Shown piece after piece: positions 8,801-20,033 of a stretch of DNA of 64,000 nucleotides. A program made the position numbers and the translations under genes. Position 1 is the first letter of the stretch. Every line of letters begins with the position of its first letter. The stretch spans positions 372,001 through 436,000 of the forward strand of contig NZ_WUUT01000002.1 in the NCBI RefSeq assembly GCF_009831575.1, given 5' to 3'. The notes beneath the pieces were generated by a model. That model had not been told where the DNA came from and did not search any database. It saw only the letters and a program-made list of their open reading frames with translations. The stretch comes from Halovenus carboxidivorans. GTDB taxonomy: Archaea > Halobacteriota > Halobacteria > Halobacteriales > Haloarculaceae.

Positions 8801-9003
8801 ACTACTCGATGAGCCAGTCCATCGCCGATATTCTCGACGACCAGATCGAGCAAAGCGACGGCGAAGTGGTCGTCACGCCCGGGGCGTCCTGCCGGAGCCA
8901 ACTCGGCCACCGACGCGACGCCGAGGATCCGTTCGAGCGACAGAGCGACCTCCCGCCACACCCCGTCGAGGTGCTCGCCGGGAGCTGTCGCGACTGTTCG
9001 TGA
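5866..9003 (+). CDS. FAD-linked oxidase / Fe-S oxidoreductase fusion (D-lactate or glycolate dehydrogenase type)
   Basis: A 1,045-residue fusion. Residues ~40-280 form a PCMH-type FAD domain (VVYPTSTADVKAVVEYCN, then GVLPRGGGTSLAGQSVN). The middle is a GlcD/D-lactate dehydrogenase C-terminal domain (YGHAGPGCLHVRPLV, SGEHGDGRARTKF). After residue ~620 come ferredoxin motifs: a Cys-rich CHGCGGCRGP segment and the classic CIGCKGCARDCPSEVD. A C-terminal GlpC/CCG-type domain contains YHGHCHQKASN and DSGCCGMAGSFGYE. Such proteins oxidise D-lactate, D-2-hydroxyglutarate or glycolate and pass electrons to the respiratory chain. The substrate cannot be decided from sequence. It stands alone with its own promoter. 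Confidence 0.9.
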   Translation: MSRRGDTGRTPWNQSTDQDPASRPGPAADERADYDYTGGPVERPAPAAELQERIDGDVRFDDLSRQLYATDASAYEVTPIGVVYPTSTADVKAVVEYCNARETGVLPRGGGTSLAGQSVNEAVVLDFTRYMDEIRAIDPDERKARAQPGVTLGDLNAAAEPAGLKFAPDPAWGEKSALGGAIGNNSTGSHSLQYGKTDAYIERCEAVLADGTVTEFATVSVEELEAGAAGELDLSEAERRIYRAVCSILDRRELVERSYPELKRNVSGYNLDRLIAEAESGEVNLARLLAGSEGTLAIVTEATVSLEPIPPEKAVALLRYETVGDAMADVAPIVEHDPAAVEVLDDVLLDLARETEEFGDLVAEMVPEGTAAVLLVEFYADSPEEGREKVQALLADRLPDGDGSDQGAGDAPRYARSASEAYDADERARFWKLRKSGLPILLSRTSDAKHASFIEDVAVPPESLPEFVADFQEVLEEYDTFASFYGHAGPGCLHVRPLVNTKEESGIEQMSGISEAVTDLAVEYGGSVSGEHGDGRARTKFNQKLYGQEVWELFRGLKTAFDPDWILNPGQVCGYAPDEQLPDEVPGRAVAVSMTDNLRFSPEYDADIDFEPTMEWDNDNGMQGMVELCHGCGGCRGPQETTGGVMCPTYRASDEESTSTRGRANALRQAISGDLALEETDEEFRREVMDLCIGCKGCARDCPSEVDMAKLKAELQHQHHEESGPALRDRLFANVDRISAIGSTLAPLPSLLQRLPGSGLVTERLFGIARERELPTFRRETLVDWADDREPQVSAEQSARKVLLFPDTYTNYSHPEVGQAAVQLLEAAGVHVRVADSVTASGRAAHSKGFLDTARERARTNVDTLAPKAATGWDIVVPEPSDAVMLQSDYLDLLSGEDAERVAANTYGFCEYLDRFRLDERLDFEARTEQLVYHGHCHQKASNKDRHAAAVLRRAGYAVDALDSGCCGMAGSFGYEAEHYSMSQSIADILDDQIEQSDGEVVVTPGASCRSQLGHRRDAEDPFERQSDLPPHPVEVLAGSCRDCS

Positions 9004-9070
9004 TAGTTGTCTGATGGGTTGCGTTCGCAGGCGTAGTGTTTTTACCCTGCCTACCGGTGTTTGAACATAG

Positions 9071-10255
9071 ATGGATCGCCGAGTGCTCGTCGGCATTGCG
9101 GTTGCGATCGTTCTGGTGGGAGGAGCCGGTATCGCGATTTTCGGCGCCCCGGTAAAGCCGGATCCCGCGAGCGAGCGGACGCCGTCGAGGTCGGCGCTGG
9201 AACTCTCACAGGTCGAGGAGGCGAACGAGACTCGGTTCCAGGCGACGGTCTTCGAGAACGGGGACGCGCGGTGGACCGTCGAGTACCGCCAGCGGATCAC
9301 GACCGAACAGGAGCGAGAGAACTTCGAGCAGTTCGCCGAGCAGTTCAACACGACGGAGACGGAGACGTTCACGAACTTCAAGACGCGGGCGAATCGGCTC
9401 ACCGAGGACGGCACCCGACTCACGGGGCGACAGATGAACGCGACGGAGTTCCAGCGCGAGGCGCTGTATCTGACCTCGCCGAATCCCGCGGTGATGGGTG
9501 ACGGCGTGATCAGGATGTCGTTCCGGTGGACCGGCTTCGCGGAACAGCGCGGCCAACAGGTCGTCGTCTCGGATGTCTTCGACGGCGGGTTCGTGATCCT
9601 GGAAAACCAGCAGTTCCGGATCGTCAGCGGTGAGAACGTCAGTTTCGACAGCGTGTCACCGACACCGGATCGCGTCGAGAGCGGCAACGCGTCGAACCCC
9701 GGGTCGTACGTCGAGTGGAACGGATACAGGGAGTTCGAGTCGGGAGCCATCGACGTGCGGCTCTCGCCGCCGGACGTCTCGCCGGACGGTGCCGACGGCC
9801 AGAGCGGCGACGGCTCCGCGACCCCGACCGACGACGCGAACAGTGGCTCGGGGATGACGGTTCCGATTATCCTGGCCTTGCTCGTCTTGCTCGGCGTCGG
9901 CGGGACCGCGGTCTGGTACACGATGTCCGGAACCGCCGACAGCGACGACGAAGGAGCGACAGAGTCGGCGGCAGAGCCACAGCCAGCGGCCGACAGTCAG
10001 GCGGATCTCGACGCCGATCAACTGCTCTCCGACGAGGACAGGGTGCTCAAACTGCTCGAAGAGAACGGCGGCCGGATGCGGCAGGTGACGATCGTCGAGG
10101 AGACCGACTGGTCGAAATCGAAGGTGAGCATGCTGCTCTCGGAGATGGAAGACGAGGGAGAGATCAGCAAGCTACGGGTCGGCCGCGAGAACATCATCAG
10201 CCTCGCCGGCGAGGAGCCAGAGGCCGCCGGTTCGCCGTTCGACGAGGAGGAGTGA
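9071..10255 (+). CDS. membrane-anchored protein with cytoplasmic winged-helix domain (DUF7345/DUF7343-like)
   Basis: A 394-residue protein. An N-terminal hydrophobic segment (residues 5-26) may be a signal peptide or anchor. It is followed by an extracytoplasmic domain (~40-250) with several N-x-S/T sequons, a second membrane helix (IILALLVLLGVGGTAVWYTM, ~267-287), an acidic linker and a C-terminal helix-turn-helix (EDRVLKLLEENGGRMRQ then WSKSKVSMLLSEME). This layout places a sensor outside and a DNA-binding domain inside, a one-component transmembrane regulator. A TTTTA box at 9040-9044 supports the ATG at 9071. The signal and the target genes are unknown; the next genes are tRNA-Glu and the giant surface protein. 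Confidence 0.82.
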   Translation: MDRRVLVGIAVAIVLVGGAGIAIFGAPVKPDPASERTPSRSALELSQVEEANETRFQATVFENGDARWTVEYRQRITTEQERENFEQFAEQFNTTETETFTNFKTRANRLTEDGTRLTGRQMNATEFQREALYLTSPNPAVMGDGVIRMSFRWTGFAEQRGQQVVVSDVFDGGFVILENQQFRIVSGENVSFDSVSPTPDRVESGNASNPGSYVEWNGYREFESGAIDVRLSPPDVSPDGADGQSGDGSATPTDDANSGSGMTVPIILALLVLLGVGGTAVWYTMSGTADSDDEGATESAAEPQPAADSQADLDADQLLSDEDRVLKLLEENGGRMRQVTIVEETDWSKSKVSMLLSEMEDEGEISKLRVGRENIISLAGEEPEAAGSPFDEEE

Positions 10256-10322
10256 TCCCGGCGAGCGGTCGGGCGAAAACGCAATGGTTAAACGGATACT
10301 CCCAGTACGTGTGACTGCCGGC

Positions 10323-10397
10323 GCTCCGGTGGTGTAGTCCGGCCAATCATATTGCCCTCTCGAGGCGATGACCTGGGTTCGAATCCCAGCCGGAGCA
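10323..10397 (+). tRNA. trnE: tRNA-Glu (anticodon CTC)
   Basis: A 75-nt cloverleaf without intron. The acceptor stem is GCTCCGG (10323-10329) with CCGGAGC (10390-10396), and A is the discriminator base. The D-arm begins TGGTGTAGTCCGGCC. The anticodon stem TTGCC/GGCGA encloses the loop CTCTCGA, giving anticodon CTC, which reads GAG. The T-arm is CTGGG-TTCGAAT-CCCAG. CCA is not encoded. A TTAAAC box at 10288-10293 lies about 35 nt upstream. GAG is the dominant Glu codon in this GC-rich genome. Confidence 0.97.
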
Positions 10398-10558
10398 TAC
10401 TTCTGTCGGCCAGCGTTCGAGCAGTATCGGTACTCTTCGGAATTCGACCCGGAACGGCCAGTCAGGACGTAATTCTTTCCGAACACGTTCCGGCGTGTTA
10501 TTTGATCTGAAAACCGAGCCCGAACCGTCATTATACGAACTTCGATAGTGGCAGGGAA

Positions 10559-13500
10559 ATGGGGGCGGGAGTAGCAGATGGTCGGACAGACGAGAAACAG
10601 ACATACGGTGACGGCACAGCGACGGAACGCGACGGTGTGGCGCACAGCAGACGCCAGTTGGTTCTTCTCGCGCTGTTCGCGCTCGGACTGGTTCTGGTCG
10701 GGGCGCCGACGGACGGCGCCGCAGCGTCGAACAACGTTACCGATCCGACGCTCGTGTACGTGCAGGAATCGTCGGGCAACCTCACAATCGTCGACAGCGA
10801 AGGGACGAAAGTCTACACTGGAGTCAGCCACGACACCTCGAACAGTCACTACATCAAGTCAATCGGACCGTCGGTGGACTACGACGGCGACGGAACGCTC
10901 GAAGTCCCGTACACGAAACAGGACGGGACGAACGGGCCGCACTGCGGATCGTCGACGTCGAAACCGGGAACGTGACGACGCTCGTTCAGGATACCTACGA
11001 CAAGAAAAGCAAGCTTGCGATCGGGAACTTCGATCAGGACAGCCACCCGGATCTGTTCTACGTCACGCCGAACAACGGGGTCGGGCGGGTGGACAACGAC
11101 ACCACTCCGACGGAGGTAATCGTCAGTGACAGCGACAGCACCGACGCGAAACCGAAGGCGTATCTGGGCGTCGTCGACGCCACTGGGGACGGGATTCGTG
11201 ACGTGATCTGGTACGACGACAGCAGTGCGATCAAGTACATCAACTACAGCGTTCCGGACGATATCAAGAAACTCACCCTCGATACGACGCCGGGATCGAA
11301 CAAGAACACCGGTGTCGGCGAGCCGCGGGATTTCAACGGCGACGGAGAGGTTCGGGTGCCGATCATCGACGGCTCGAAGAATCCGCAGGTGCTCGACCCC
11401 GACGGACCGAACGACCTGCAGTTGGCCGACGACGGCCCGGCGTACAAGACGACCGTCGGGACGGCGGACGTCGTCAACGACTCGCAGGCAGAACTGCTCT
11501 TCGTCAAAGACTCCTCGACGGAGATTTACTACATCGAGACAGACCAGGAACTCGACGCGCCGTACGACATCCTCTCGATCAACGGCAACACGTACGACGC
11601 GGACGCCAGTCTCGGCGGTCTCGCGTCGGGAGAGACGACGGTCACACAGCGGTTCGAGGGGCTCGATTCGACGAGTCCGGCGATCTCCGACGGCTCGGTG
11701 CCGGCGGACAACGGCTACGTCGAGGTGAGTTTCAGCGAAGGGGTCTACGCGAACAGCGACGGAACTGGCGGGCTGACCGCCAGCGACTTCACCGCGACGT
11801 TCGCCCGGAACGGTGGTTCCGCGACCGGCGTGAGCATCGACAGCGTGACCAACACGAGCGGGCAGAGTCCGTCCGGGGGCGAGAAGACGCTTCGCCTGCA
11901 GATCAGCGTGAGCGACGCCCCCGCCTCCGGCGACGAAACTGTCGAAATCCAGCCCGCCGACGGGAGTTCGATCTACGACAACGCCGGCAACGCGATGACC
12001 GACACCGAGTCGACTGGACCACTCTCACTGTCGGACCGTCGGAGTCCCGCGTACACGAGCGGCCCATCGACAGAGAACGTCAGCACGAACGGCTTCGATA
12101 TCACTCTCACCGCCGACGAAAACGGCACGGGCTACTACGTCGTCCTTCCCGACGGTGCGGCCGAGCCGTCTGTCAGCGACGTGAAAAACGGGCAGGACGG
12201 CAGCGGTACCACCGCGGCGGACAGCGGCAATGCCAGCATCGCTGCGGGGACGACAGAGAGCTTCTCTGCCTCGGGGCTGAGCGAAGACACCGCATACGAC
12301 GTGTACGTCGTCGCCGAGGACACGAACGGTAACGCGAACAAATCCACGAGAGTCGATCAGTCGACGGCGGATACGACCGCACCGAACTACACCACCGGCC
12401 CGTCGACGGGCAACGCCGGCGGCAGTGGCTTCGACATCGATCTGACCGTCGACGAAAACGGCACGGGCTACTACGTCGTCCTCCCCGACGGCGCGACCGA
12501 ACCGACCCCCACAGATATCAAAAACGGTCAGGACGGCGACGGGAACACCGCCGCGGACGACGGTAACAAGTCACTCACTGCGGGCACGGGAGAGACGCTC
12601 ACGGCGTCCGGGCTGAGCGAGGACACCGCATACGACGCGTTCGTCCTCGCGGAGGACACGAGCGGCAACGCCAATAAATCGGCTCGACTCGATCAGTCGA
12701 CGACCGACATCACCGCGCCGGGCTACATGAGCGGCCCGTCGACAGGGAACGTCGGGACCAACGGCTTCGATATCAACTTCACCGCGAACGAAAGTGGAAC
12801 CGGCTACTACGTCGTCCTCCCCGACGGCGCGAGCGAACCGTCCGTCAGCGACGTGAAAGCCGGACAGGACGGGGACGGAAACGCCGCATCGGACAGCGGT
12901 AGCGCGAGCATCAGCGCAGACACCAAGCAGACCGTCTCTGCCTCGGGGCTGAGCGAGGACACCGCCTACGACGTGTACGTCGTTGCTGAAGACGCCAGCG
13001 GCAACGCCAACAAGTCCGCAAAGGTCGATCAGTCGACGGCAGATACGACCGCGTCCTCGTTCGGTAGCGGACCGTCCACGGCCAACGTCGGCGCCGACGG
13101 ATTCGACATCGAGTTCACGACAGACGAGAACGGCACGGGCCACTACGTCGTCGTCGGAGACGGCTCCCCGGCCCCGTCGGCGAGTCAGATCGAGAACGGC
13201 AACAACGCCTCGGGCGCGCCCGCCCGCAAGAGCGGGAGAGGCGGGGTCACCGGCGGAACCACCACCAGCCTCCGGGCCGCAGGCCTGAGCGAGTACACCG
13301 CCTACGACGTGTACGTCCTCGTCGAGGACGACAGCGGCAACGCTCGCGCCGCCGGACCGGTCGACGAGGTGACCGACCCCGCGGGCGTGACGTTCCCGGT
13401 CGACGCGGCGTTCGACGGCTCTGATCCGGCGGGCTGGCTGCTCGACAGGCGGGCGAGTTCCGGAGTCGAAGTCGGTGGCGAGAGCGAACCGGCGGCCCGG

Positions 13501-16500
13501 TTGACCGAGGCGAGCGGCGACCAGCAGGGGACCGCGCTGTACGAGCGCTCGCTGCCGACGGATAACGGGCTCACGACCGAGTTCCGGTACTACAGCGACG
13601 GCGGCGACGGCGGCGACGGGCTGTCGGTGATGTTGTTGAATGCCTCGAACGTCGACACGGACCGGTTCGGGGCCGGCGCCGGCGGCGACGGTCTCGGATA
13701 CACCGGTAGCGACAGCACGGCCGGAGTCCCCGGCGGGTTCGTCGGCGTCGGCTTCGACGAGTCCGGGGCGTTTACCGCCGAGGATAGCTGTGTCGTCGGC
13801 GGGACATCGAGCGCACAGCCAGGTGTGACCGTCCGCGGTGCCGGCGACGAGGCGCCGACCGACAGAGCCTGTGACGGCAGCGGCGACGAAGGCTATCCGT
13901 TCCTCGACACCACCGCGGCGAGCGAACTCTCCGGCGATATCGACGGCGGCTGGCGCCGAGTCCGACTCACGCTCGATCCCACGGTCGGCGGGTCGACGGA
14001 CGTTGGTCTGCGTGTCGAGATGAGCTTCGACGGCGGCAGTAGCTGGGAGACGGTCCTGAACACCAGCTACGCCGAATCGACGGTCGGAGCGCCGGTTCCG
14101 GACCGCGTCTCGCTCGCGCTCTCGGGGACGACGAGCACCGCGACGAACGTCCACGCGGTCGACGAGCTATCGGTCGGGACGCCGACGAACGCCACCGTCG
14201 AGACGACGAGTTCGCCCGCTGACGGACCGTACAAGGCCGGCGAGACGGTCTCCTACGACTTCGAGGTGACCAACGGCGGTCCGAACGCCGGCAACGTGAC
14301 CCTCTCGCCGACGGTGTCAGTCGGACCGTCCGGATTCGAGCAGGTCGACTGGGACACCGACGACGACGGCAGTTTCGAGGTACTCGGGTCGGAGAACGCG
14401 ACGGTATCGGTTCCGAGCGGCGCAACGAAATCGATCACGCTCCGGGGGACCGTCGACAGCGCGGCGAGGGGAACGCTTGACCACCGGGTCGAAGCGACGG
14501 CCGAGACGGGCCACATCGATCCGAACCCGTCGACAGCGAAGGACTCGGTCGCGGTGTCGATTCAGGACGCGCCCACGATGAGCGACGACGAGCGCTCACT
14601 GGCGCCCGTCGACGAGGATGCGACCGACCCCAACGGCACGACAGTCTCGACAGTCCTCGACTCAGCCGGAACGGCGAGCGATCCGGAAGGGGACGCCCTC
14701 GGCGTGGCAGTCGTCGGTGTCGACGACACTGGCGGTCAGTGGGAGTACTCGACGGACGGCGGGTCGACCTGGACCGCGGTCAGTGACGCCGCCCCGGACG
14801 GCGAGAGCGCGCTGTTGCTGGCTGGAGACGACCTGATCCGGTTGGTGCCGGACGCCGACGTGTCGGGAGCAATCGCCGGAAACGTGACGATTCGCGCCTG
14901 GGACCGGTACGGCGGATCGGCGGGAACGACGACCGCCGATACCGTCCCGAACGGGGGATCGACCGGATACTCACAGACGACCGGAACCGTCGGAGTGACC
15001 GTCCGGGACGCCCCGGAAGTCGCCACGATCAGCCGCGAGACCGAGAGCCCGACGAACGCCAGTTCCGTCGCCTTCGAGGTGACGTTCAGCCAATCAGTCT
15101 CCGGAGTCGACGCCGGGGATTTCGCCGCGACACAGAACAGCGGCGGCGTGTCCGGATCGGTCGCGGAGGTCAACACCAGCACCGGGACGGCCGTCACGGT
15201 GACCGTCGGTAACGTTAGCGGCGACGGGGAACTGAGTCTGGAACTGCTCGACGACGACAGCATCACCGACTCGACCGGGGTTCCACTCGGTGGGGTCGGA
15301 ACCAGCGGAAGCGGTGACGGGAGTTCCACCGGGGGCGAGAGCCTCCAGATCGACAACACCGCGCCGGAACTCGCCAGCGTTTCACGAGTCGACGCGACGA
15401 CGCTCGACCTGTCGTCGTCCGACGGCGTAGACATAGACGAGTCCACCGTCACCGCGGCAGACCTCTCGACGGACAACGGGTCGATCAGTTCCGTCTCGGT
15501 CGCGGAGAACGGGACAGACGCGAACGCGACTGTCGAGTTGGAAGCGCCCGTCGATGCGGAGACGGTCACGGTCTCACTGGCCGGGACAATCGCTGATCTC
15601 GGCGGGAACAGCGTCGACACCGGAGCGGTGACCGCAACGGAGATGGACGGGGCCGGACCGACACTCGTCGATGTCAGCAAGGTCAACTTCACGACCCTCT
15701 CGGTGACTCTCGCCGAGAACGGAAGCGGCATCGACGCCGGAACGATCGAACAGGCGGATTTCAGCGCCGACAACGGCACAATCGACAGTATCGACGCGAC
15801 GAACGTGACAGACGGCTCGACCGGCGAGCAGACGCTCACGCTCACGCTCGCGGAGGCGGTCGAGACGGAGACAGTGACAGTCTCCGTCCAGAGCGGCAAC
15901 GGCGGGATTGCAGACGTGGCGGGCAACGCCCGGACCGCCGGGGAGGGGACCGCCACGGGGATGGACCCGCTCGATCCGGCGGCGTTCGTCGAGGGGGCGA
16001 TCACCGATCAGAGTCCCGACAAGATCGAGGTGACCTTCGACAAGTCGGTCTCGGTCACGGCGGGGGCCGACGGATTCGCCGCCGCGATCGAGGGGATCGA
16101 ACGGGACATCGAGGCCGTCGATCCCGGCGCGAACGAGACGACGGTCGTGGTCACGCTGTCGGATACGACCGTCTCCGCCGGTGAGAACGTCTCCGTGCAG
16201 TACGACGGAGCCAGCGGTAACCTCCGCAACGCCGACGGCATCGGGACGGAGACGTTCTCGATCAGCACCGACGAGACGGACGGATTCTCGAACGACGTCG
16301 AGCCAGATGTCGGTGCCCTGACCGTCGACATCGACGAAGGGAGTAGCACGTTGAGCGCCACAGAGGGCGGAACCATCAGCGTCGATGCCCCCGTCACGAA
16401 CACGGGCGACGCCGAGTTAGCCCAGACAGTCGAGGCCGAAATCGCGGGCGCTGTGCGGGACAGCGAGACGGTGACGGTCGGAGGTGGCGAGAGCCGGACA

Positions 16501-19500
16501 GTCACGCTCTCGTTCACCGCAGAGGCGTCTCTCGACGGCGAGTCAGTGACGGTCAGCACGGCCAACGAGTCGGCGTCGACGACAGTCAGCGTCGCGGAAG
16601 CGCCCGAGGGGGCCTTCTTCGGGGTGACCGTGGACTCGATCAGCCGGGAGGTGACCGCGGGCGAGTCCGTCCAGGCGACTGTCACGGTCGAAAACACGGG
16701 CGACCAGCAGGCGACGAAGGCTATCGAGTTACTCGACGACGAGGGTGCGGTCGTCGACAGCCAGTCCGTAACCCTCGCCGGCGGCAGTACCGAGACGGTC
16801 TCGGTGAGGTGGGCGACGAACACGGAGGGTGTCGGAACGGCAACGCTCGCGATCCGGACGCCGGACGATCAGACGACGGCCACGGTCGCCGTCGAGTCGC
16901 CGGCACCGGAGATTTCGGCGTTCGAGATGAACGGTTCCGAGTCGGGCGAACTCACTCTCACAGTCGAGAGCGACCGGCCGCTGGAAGAACTCGACGTTAC
17001 GGTCTCCGGGCCGTCGGAGACGACGCTGGCGACGGAGGCGTCCGACGAACAGGCCAGCGGCGAGGGCTACACGTACACCGCGACGACGACGGTGACGGCG
17101 GCGGGCACCTACGAGGCCACGCTCGAAACGGCCCGAGACGCCGAGGGAACGGACGGCGCGTCCGGGCAGTCGGCGACTGTGCGCTTCGACGACGAGGTGG
17201 CGGCGGTCGCGACCGCTGACAGCTACGTCGTCAGCGTGAACGCGTCGGTCGGTCTCCGGGCGACGGAATCGACGGTATCGACCGACTCGGCGACCTACGA
17301 GTGGCGGGTCGACGGCGACGTGATCGGAACCGGCGAAACGACGACCGTCTCGTGGCCGACGCCGGGAGAACGGAACGTGACTCTCGTCGTCGCCGCGGGC
17401 GGGAAGACGGACACAGCGACGGTCTCGGTGACCGTCGAGGACGAGACCGATCCCGTCGCCCGATTGACCGCCCCCGAGACGGTCGAGTTCGGCACCGGAG
17501 CGGTCTTCGACGCGTCGAACGCGACCGACAACGTCGGGATCGACCGCTACGAGTGGGTCTTCGGTGACGGGAGGACCGCATCGGGGCCGGATCTCGTCCG
17601 CCCGGCCCACAGCTACAACGCGACCGGCGAGTACACCGTCGAACTGACCGTCGTCGACGCCAGCGGTGGGTCGACGACGACGAGCGCGCAGGTCTCCGTC
17701 GAGGGAGCGGACGTGACGGTCTCCGACAGCGGGCTCGAGTTCGGAGCGGTTTCGACCGGTTCCGAACGGACCGAGACAGTGACGCTCACGAACAACGGAA
17801 CCGAGCCGTTCGTCGCCGAGAACGTGTCCGTCGCCGGTCCCGGGAGCGGTCCGTTCACCGCGGCGGAGGAGGTCCGCGTCAACCCCGGCGAGCGCCGGCT
17901 CCTTCCGGTGACGTTCGAGCCCGAGACGCCCGGCGAGCGGTCCGCGACTCTCGAACTCGGGGAGGTCGGCTCGCTCCCGCTGACGGCCACGGGGATCGAA
18001 GGCACACTCACCCCCGAAACGGGTAGTGCCGGATTCGGTTCCGTCCCCGTCGGTGAGACCGCCGAGACCACGGTCGCCGTCCGCAACGACGGCACCGAAC
18101 CGGTCGCTACCGAGGAAGTCACAGCGACCGGCGAACAGTTCACCGCGACCGGCGGACCGGAACGGATCGCACCGGGCGAGCGGGGAACGGTCACCGTCGA
18201 GTTCACGCCGACCGCACCCGGCGAGGCGAGCGCCACCCTGACGGTCGCAGGCGGAGAGACGCGGGCGAGTCTCAGCCTCGCAGGGACCGGGGCGGGGCCG
18301 AAACTCTCGGTCGTGCAGTCGGCGGTGCAGTTCGGCACAGTCGGCGTGGACCAGCGTAGGCAGCGAACTCTCGAACTCGCAAACTACGGGACCGAGCCGC
18401 TCGGAATCGACGAGATAGCTACCAACGGGACGGCCTTCGAGGTGGTCGACGCTCCGGAAACGATCAGTGCCGGTGAGCGGGCGACCGTCGATATCGCCTT
18501 CTCGCCTGCGGAAGCAGGCGAGTACGAGGACAGCCTGCGAGTCCGGAGCAACGCCACGGGCGGTCCCGCGACGGCGGGCGTCTCCGGAACTGGGGTCGCG
18601 CCGAAGATCAGCCTCGACCGCCGGACGCTGGACTTCGGGAACGTCTCCGTCGGCGAGCGAAAGCTACTGGAGTTGGTCGTGACGAACAAGGCCAGTTCCA
18701 GAGCGCCGCTGTCCGTCACGAGAACGGAGATCGTGGGTGAGAATCCGGACGCCTTCGAGATTGTCGGCGGCGACGCCGAGTACAGCCTCGCACCCGGAGA
18801 GAACCGGACGATCACCGTCGCGTTCGAGCCACAGAGCACCGGGGTCAAGGAGGGACAACTCCAGATCAAAAGCACCGCGGCCAACCAGCCGCTGATAAAC
18901 GTCTGGCTCTCGAACACGCGAACGTACATCGTGGTTCAGGAGGTCGACGCCGTCGACGGGGGCTCGACCGAGAGCGAGACGGAGCCGACCGACTTCGAGA
19001 CGCGCTCGACGGAGCCGGTGACGATCAACGTCGACGGTGAGAACGCCGACGAGGGAAGCGAGTTCGTCGTCAATACGTCGACGCCGTCGGTCAGCGCGCG
19101 CCGCGCCGGCGTCGACAAACTCGATTACGAGCTCCAGCGAGCGGGTGGCTTCGAGCTGAACATCAATCACTCACAGCGTCCGCACGGGCCGACCTTCGAG
19201 GATCCGGGCAAAGCGGTCGCGGAGTACATCGAGATCGAACACGTAGAGGGCGATCCCGACTCGACGTACACTGACCCCGGGATGCAGTTCCGCGTCAGCA
19301 AGTCCGAACTGCCCGACGGTGCCGGTCCGGATGCTCCGACGCTGTACCGCTGGAACGAGAGTACCGAACAGTGGGTCGATATGAGCGACTCGACGACGCC
19401 CGTCGGAGAGACCGACGGCCACTACCGCTACCGGACGGATCTACCCGGCTTCTCGCAGTTCGCCGTGACCGTGCCGACGGCGACCGATCCCGTCCTCGAG

Positions 19501-19944
19501 ATCCAGCGGCTGTCCGCCCCCGAGTCGGTCGAAGCGGGCGAGGAGTTCTCTGTCGACGCGGAGATCCAGAATACCGGCGGGACCGGCGAGGGGACTGTCG
19601 AGTTGACTGTCGGCGGCGAGACCGTCACCACGGCCACGGTGACGCTGGACGCCGGCGGAACTGAGACTGTGACACTGCGATATCAGCCCGAGACGGGCGA
19701 CGGTCAAGTCACGCTCACGGCTACGACCGGGTCCGACGAGGCGTCGGCCACGACCGAAATCCGAGCCGCGGAGTCACCGCCACAGACCGAGAACTCCGGT
19801 GACGACTGTGAACTGCTCGGGCTGAACTTCGGTTCGTTCATCGTCTGCTGGTACTGGTGGGTGCTGCTGATCGCGGTCGGCATCGTCAGTGGCGCGTTTG
19901 TCTGGCGGCGGACGGGCGACGACTCCTCGCGGACGCACTACTGA
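10559..19944 (+). CDS. giant multi-domain surface adhesin-like protein with apparent frameshift near residue 126
   Basis: Two overlapping frames together encode about 3,128 residues. The first (10559-10975) holds a signal peptide (RRQLVLLALFALGLVLVGAP, ~31-50) and the start of an FG-GAP/VCBS-like region. The second is open to 19944. The protein sense passes from one frame to the other at GGGCC, 10934-10938 (DGTNG then AALRIVDVETG), as if one G were missing. Then come four 112-residue repeats (~502-945), a concanavalin/L-type lectin-like domain (~950-1208), DUF11-like and cadherin/Ig-like units, CARDB-like and PKD domains (~2300-2383), four choice-of-anchor-D-like repeats (~2385-2780), a PGF-pre-PGF-like domain, another CARDB unit and a C-terminal membrane helix (~3094-3118). 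It is likely exported, glycosylated and membrane-anchored. The role in adhesion or ligand binding is inferred. Confidence 0.8.
12061..13404 (+). repeat. four tandem 336-bp coding repeats
   Basis: Units start at 12061, 12397, 12733 and 13069, each exactly 336 nt (112 residues) apart. Each begins GPST-x-N, continues GFDI...T-x-(D/N)E-(N/S)-GTG(Y/H)YVV, and ends with a fibronectin-like segment (GLSE(D/Y)TAYD-(V/A)-(Y/F)V then SGNA or NGNA). The first three are very similar; the fourth has diverged. The exact period with no indels points to recent tandem duplication inside the surface-protein gene. Confidence 0.92.
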
Positions 19945-20033
19945 GGTTGCGGTTCCTCTCCTCGGAACACGTTCTTTCAGGGGAATCCGAATAAATAAGC
20001 GACAGGGCGGCGCTTAGCCCCACTGCGGGGCGC
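19945..20033. other. convergent intergenic region with possible terminator hairpin
   Basis: Between the surface-protein stop and the end of the FtsZ-like operon lies a short AT-richer tract (GAATAAATAAG, near 19988) followed by a GC hairpin, GCCCC-ACTGC-GGGGC, near 20017-20031. It could terminate either transcript. No gene is visible. Confidence 0.35.

Noticed and set aside
10925-10975. Programmed -1 ribosomal frameshift in the surface-protein gene
   Set aside because: There is no X-XXY-YYZ slippery site and no obvious downstream pseudoknot; a missing base or real mutation is simpler.
12061-13404. Regular repeats as a possible CRISPR array
   Set aside because: The 336-nt period, coding continuity and absence of short repeat/unique-spacer alternation rule it out.
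12571-14154. A 527-residue frame antisense to the surface-protein repeats
   Set aside because: It mirrors the 336-bp repeats, has no start signals and no family match; the plus-strand reading is continuous and domain-rich.
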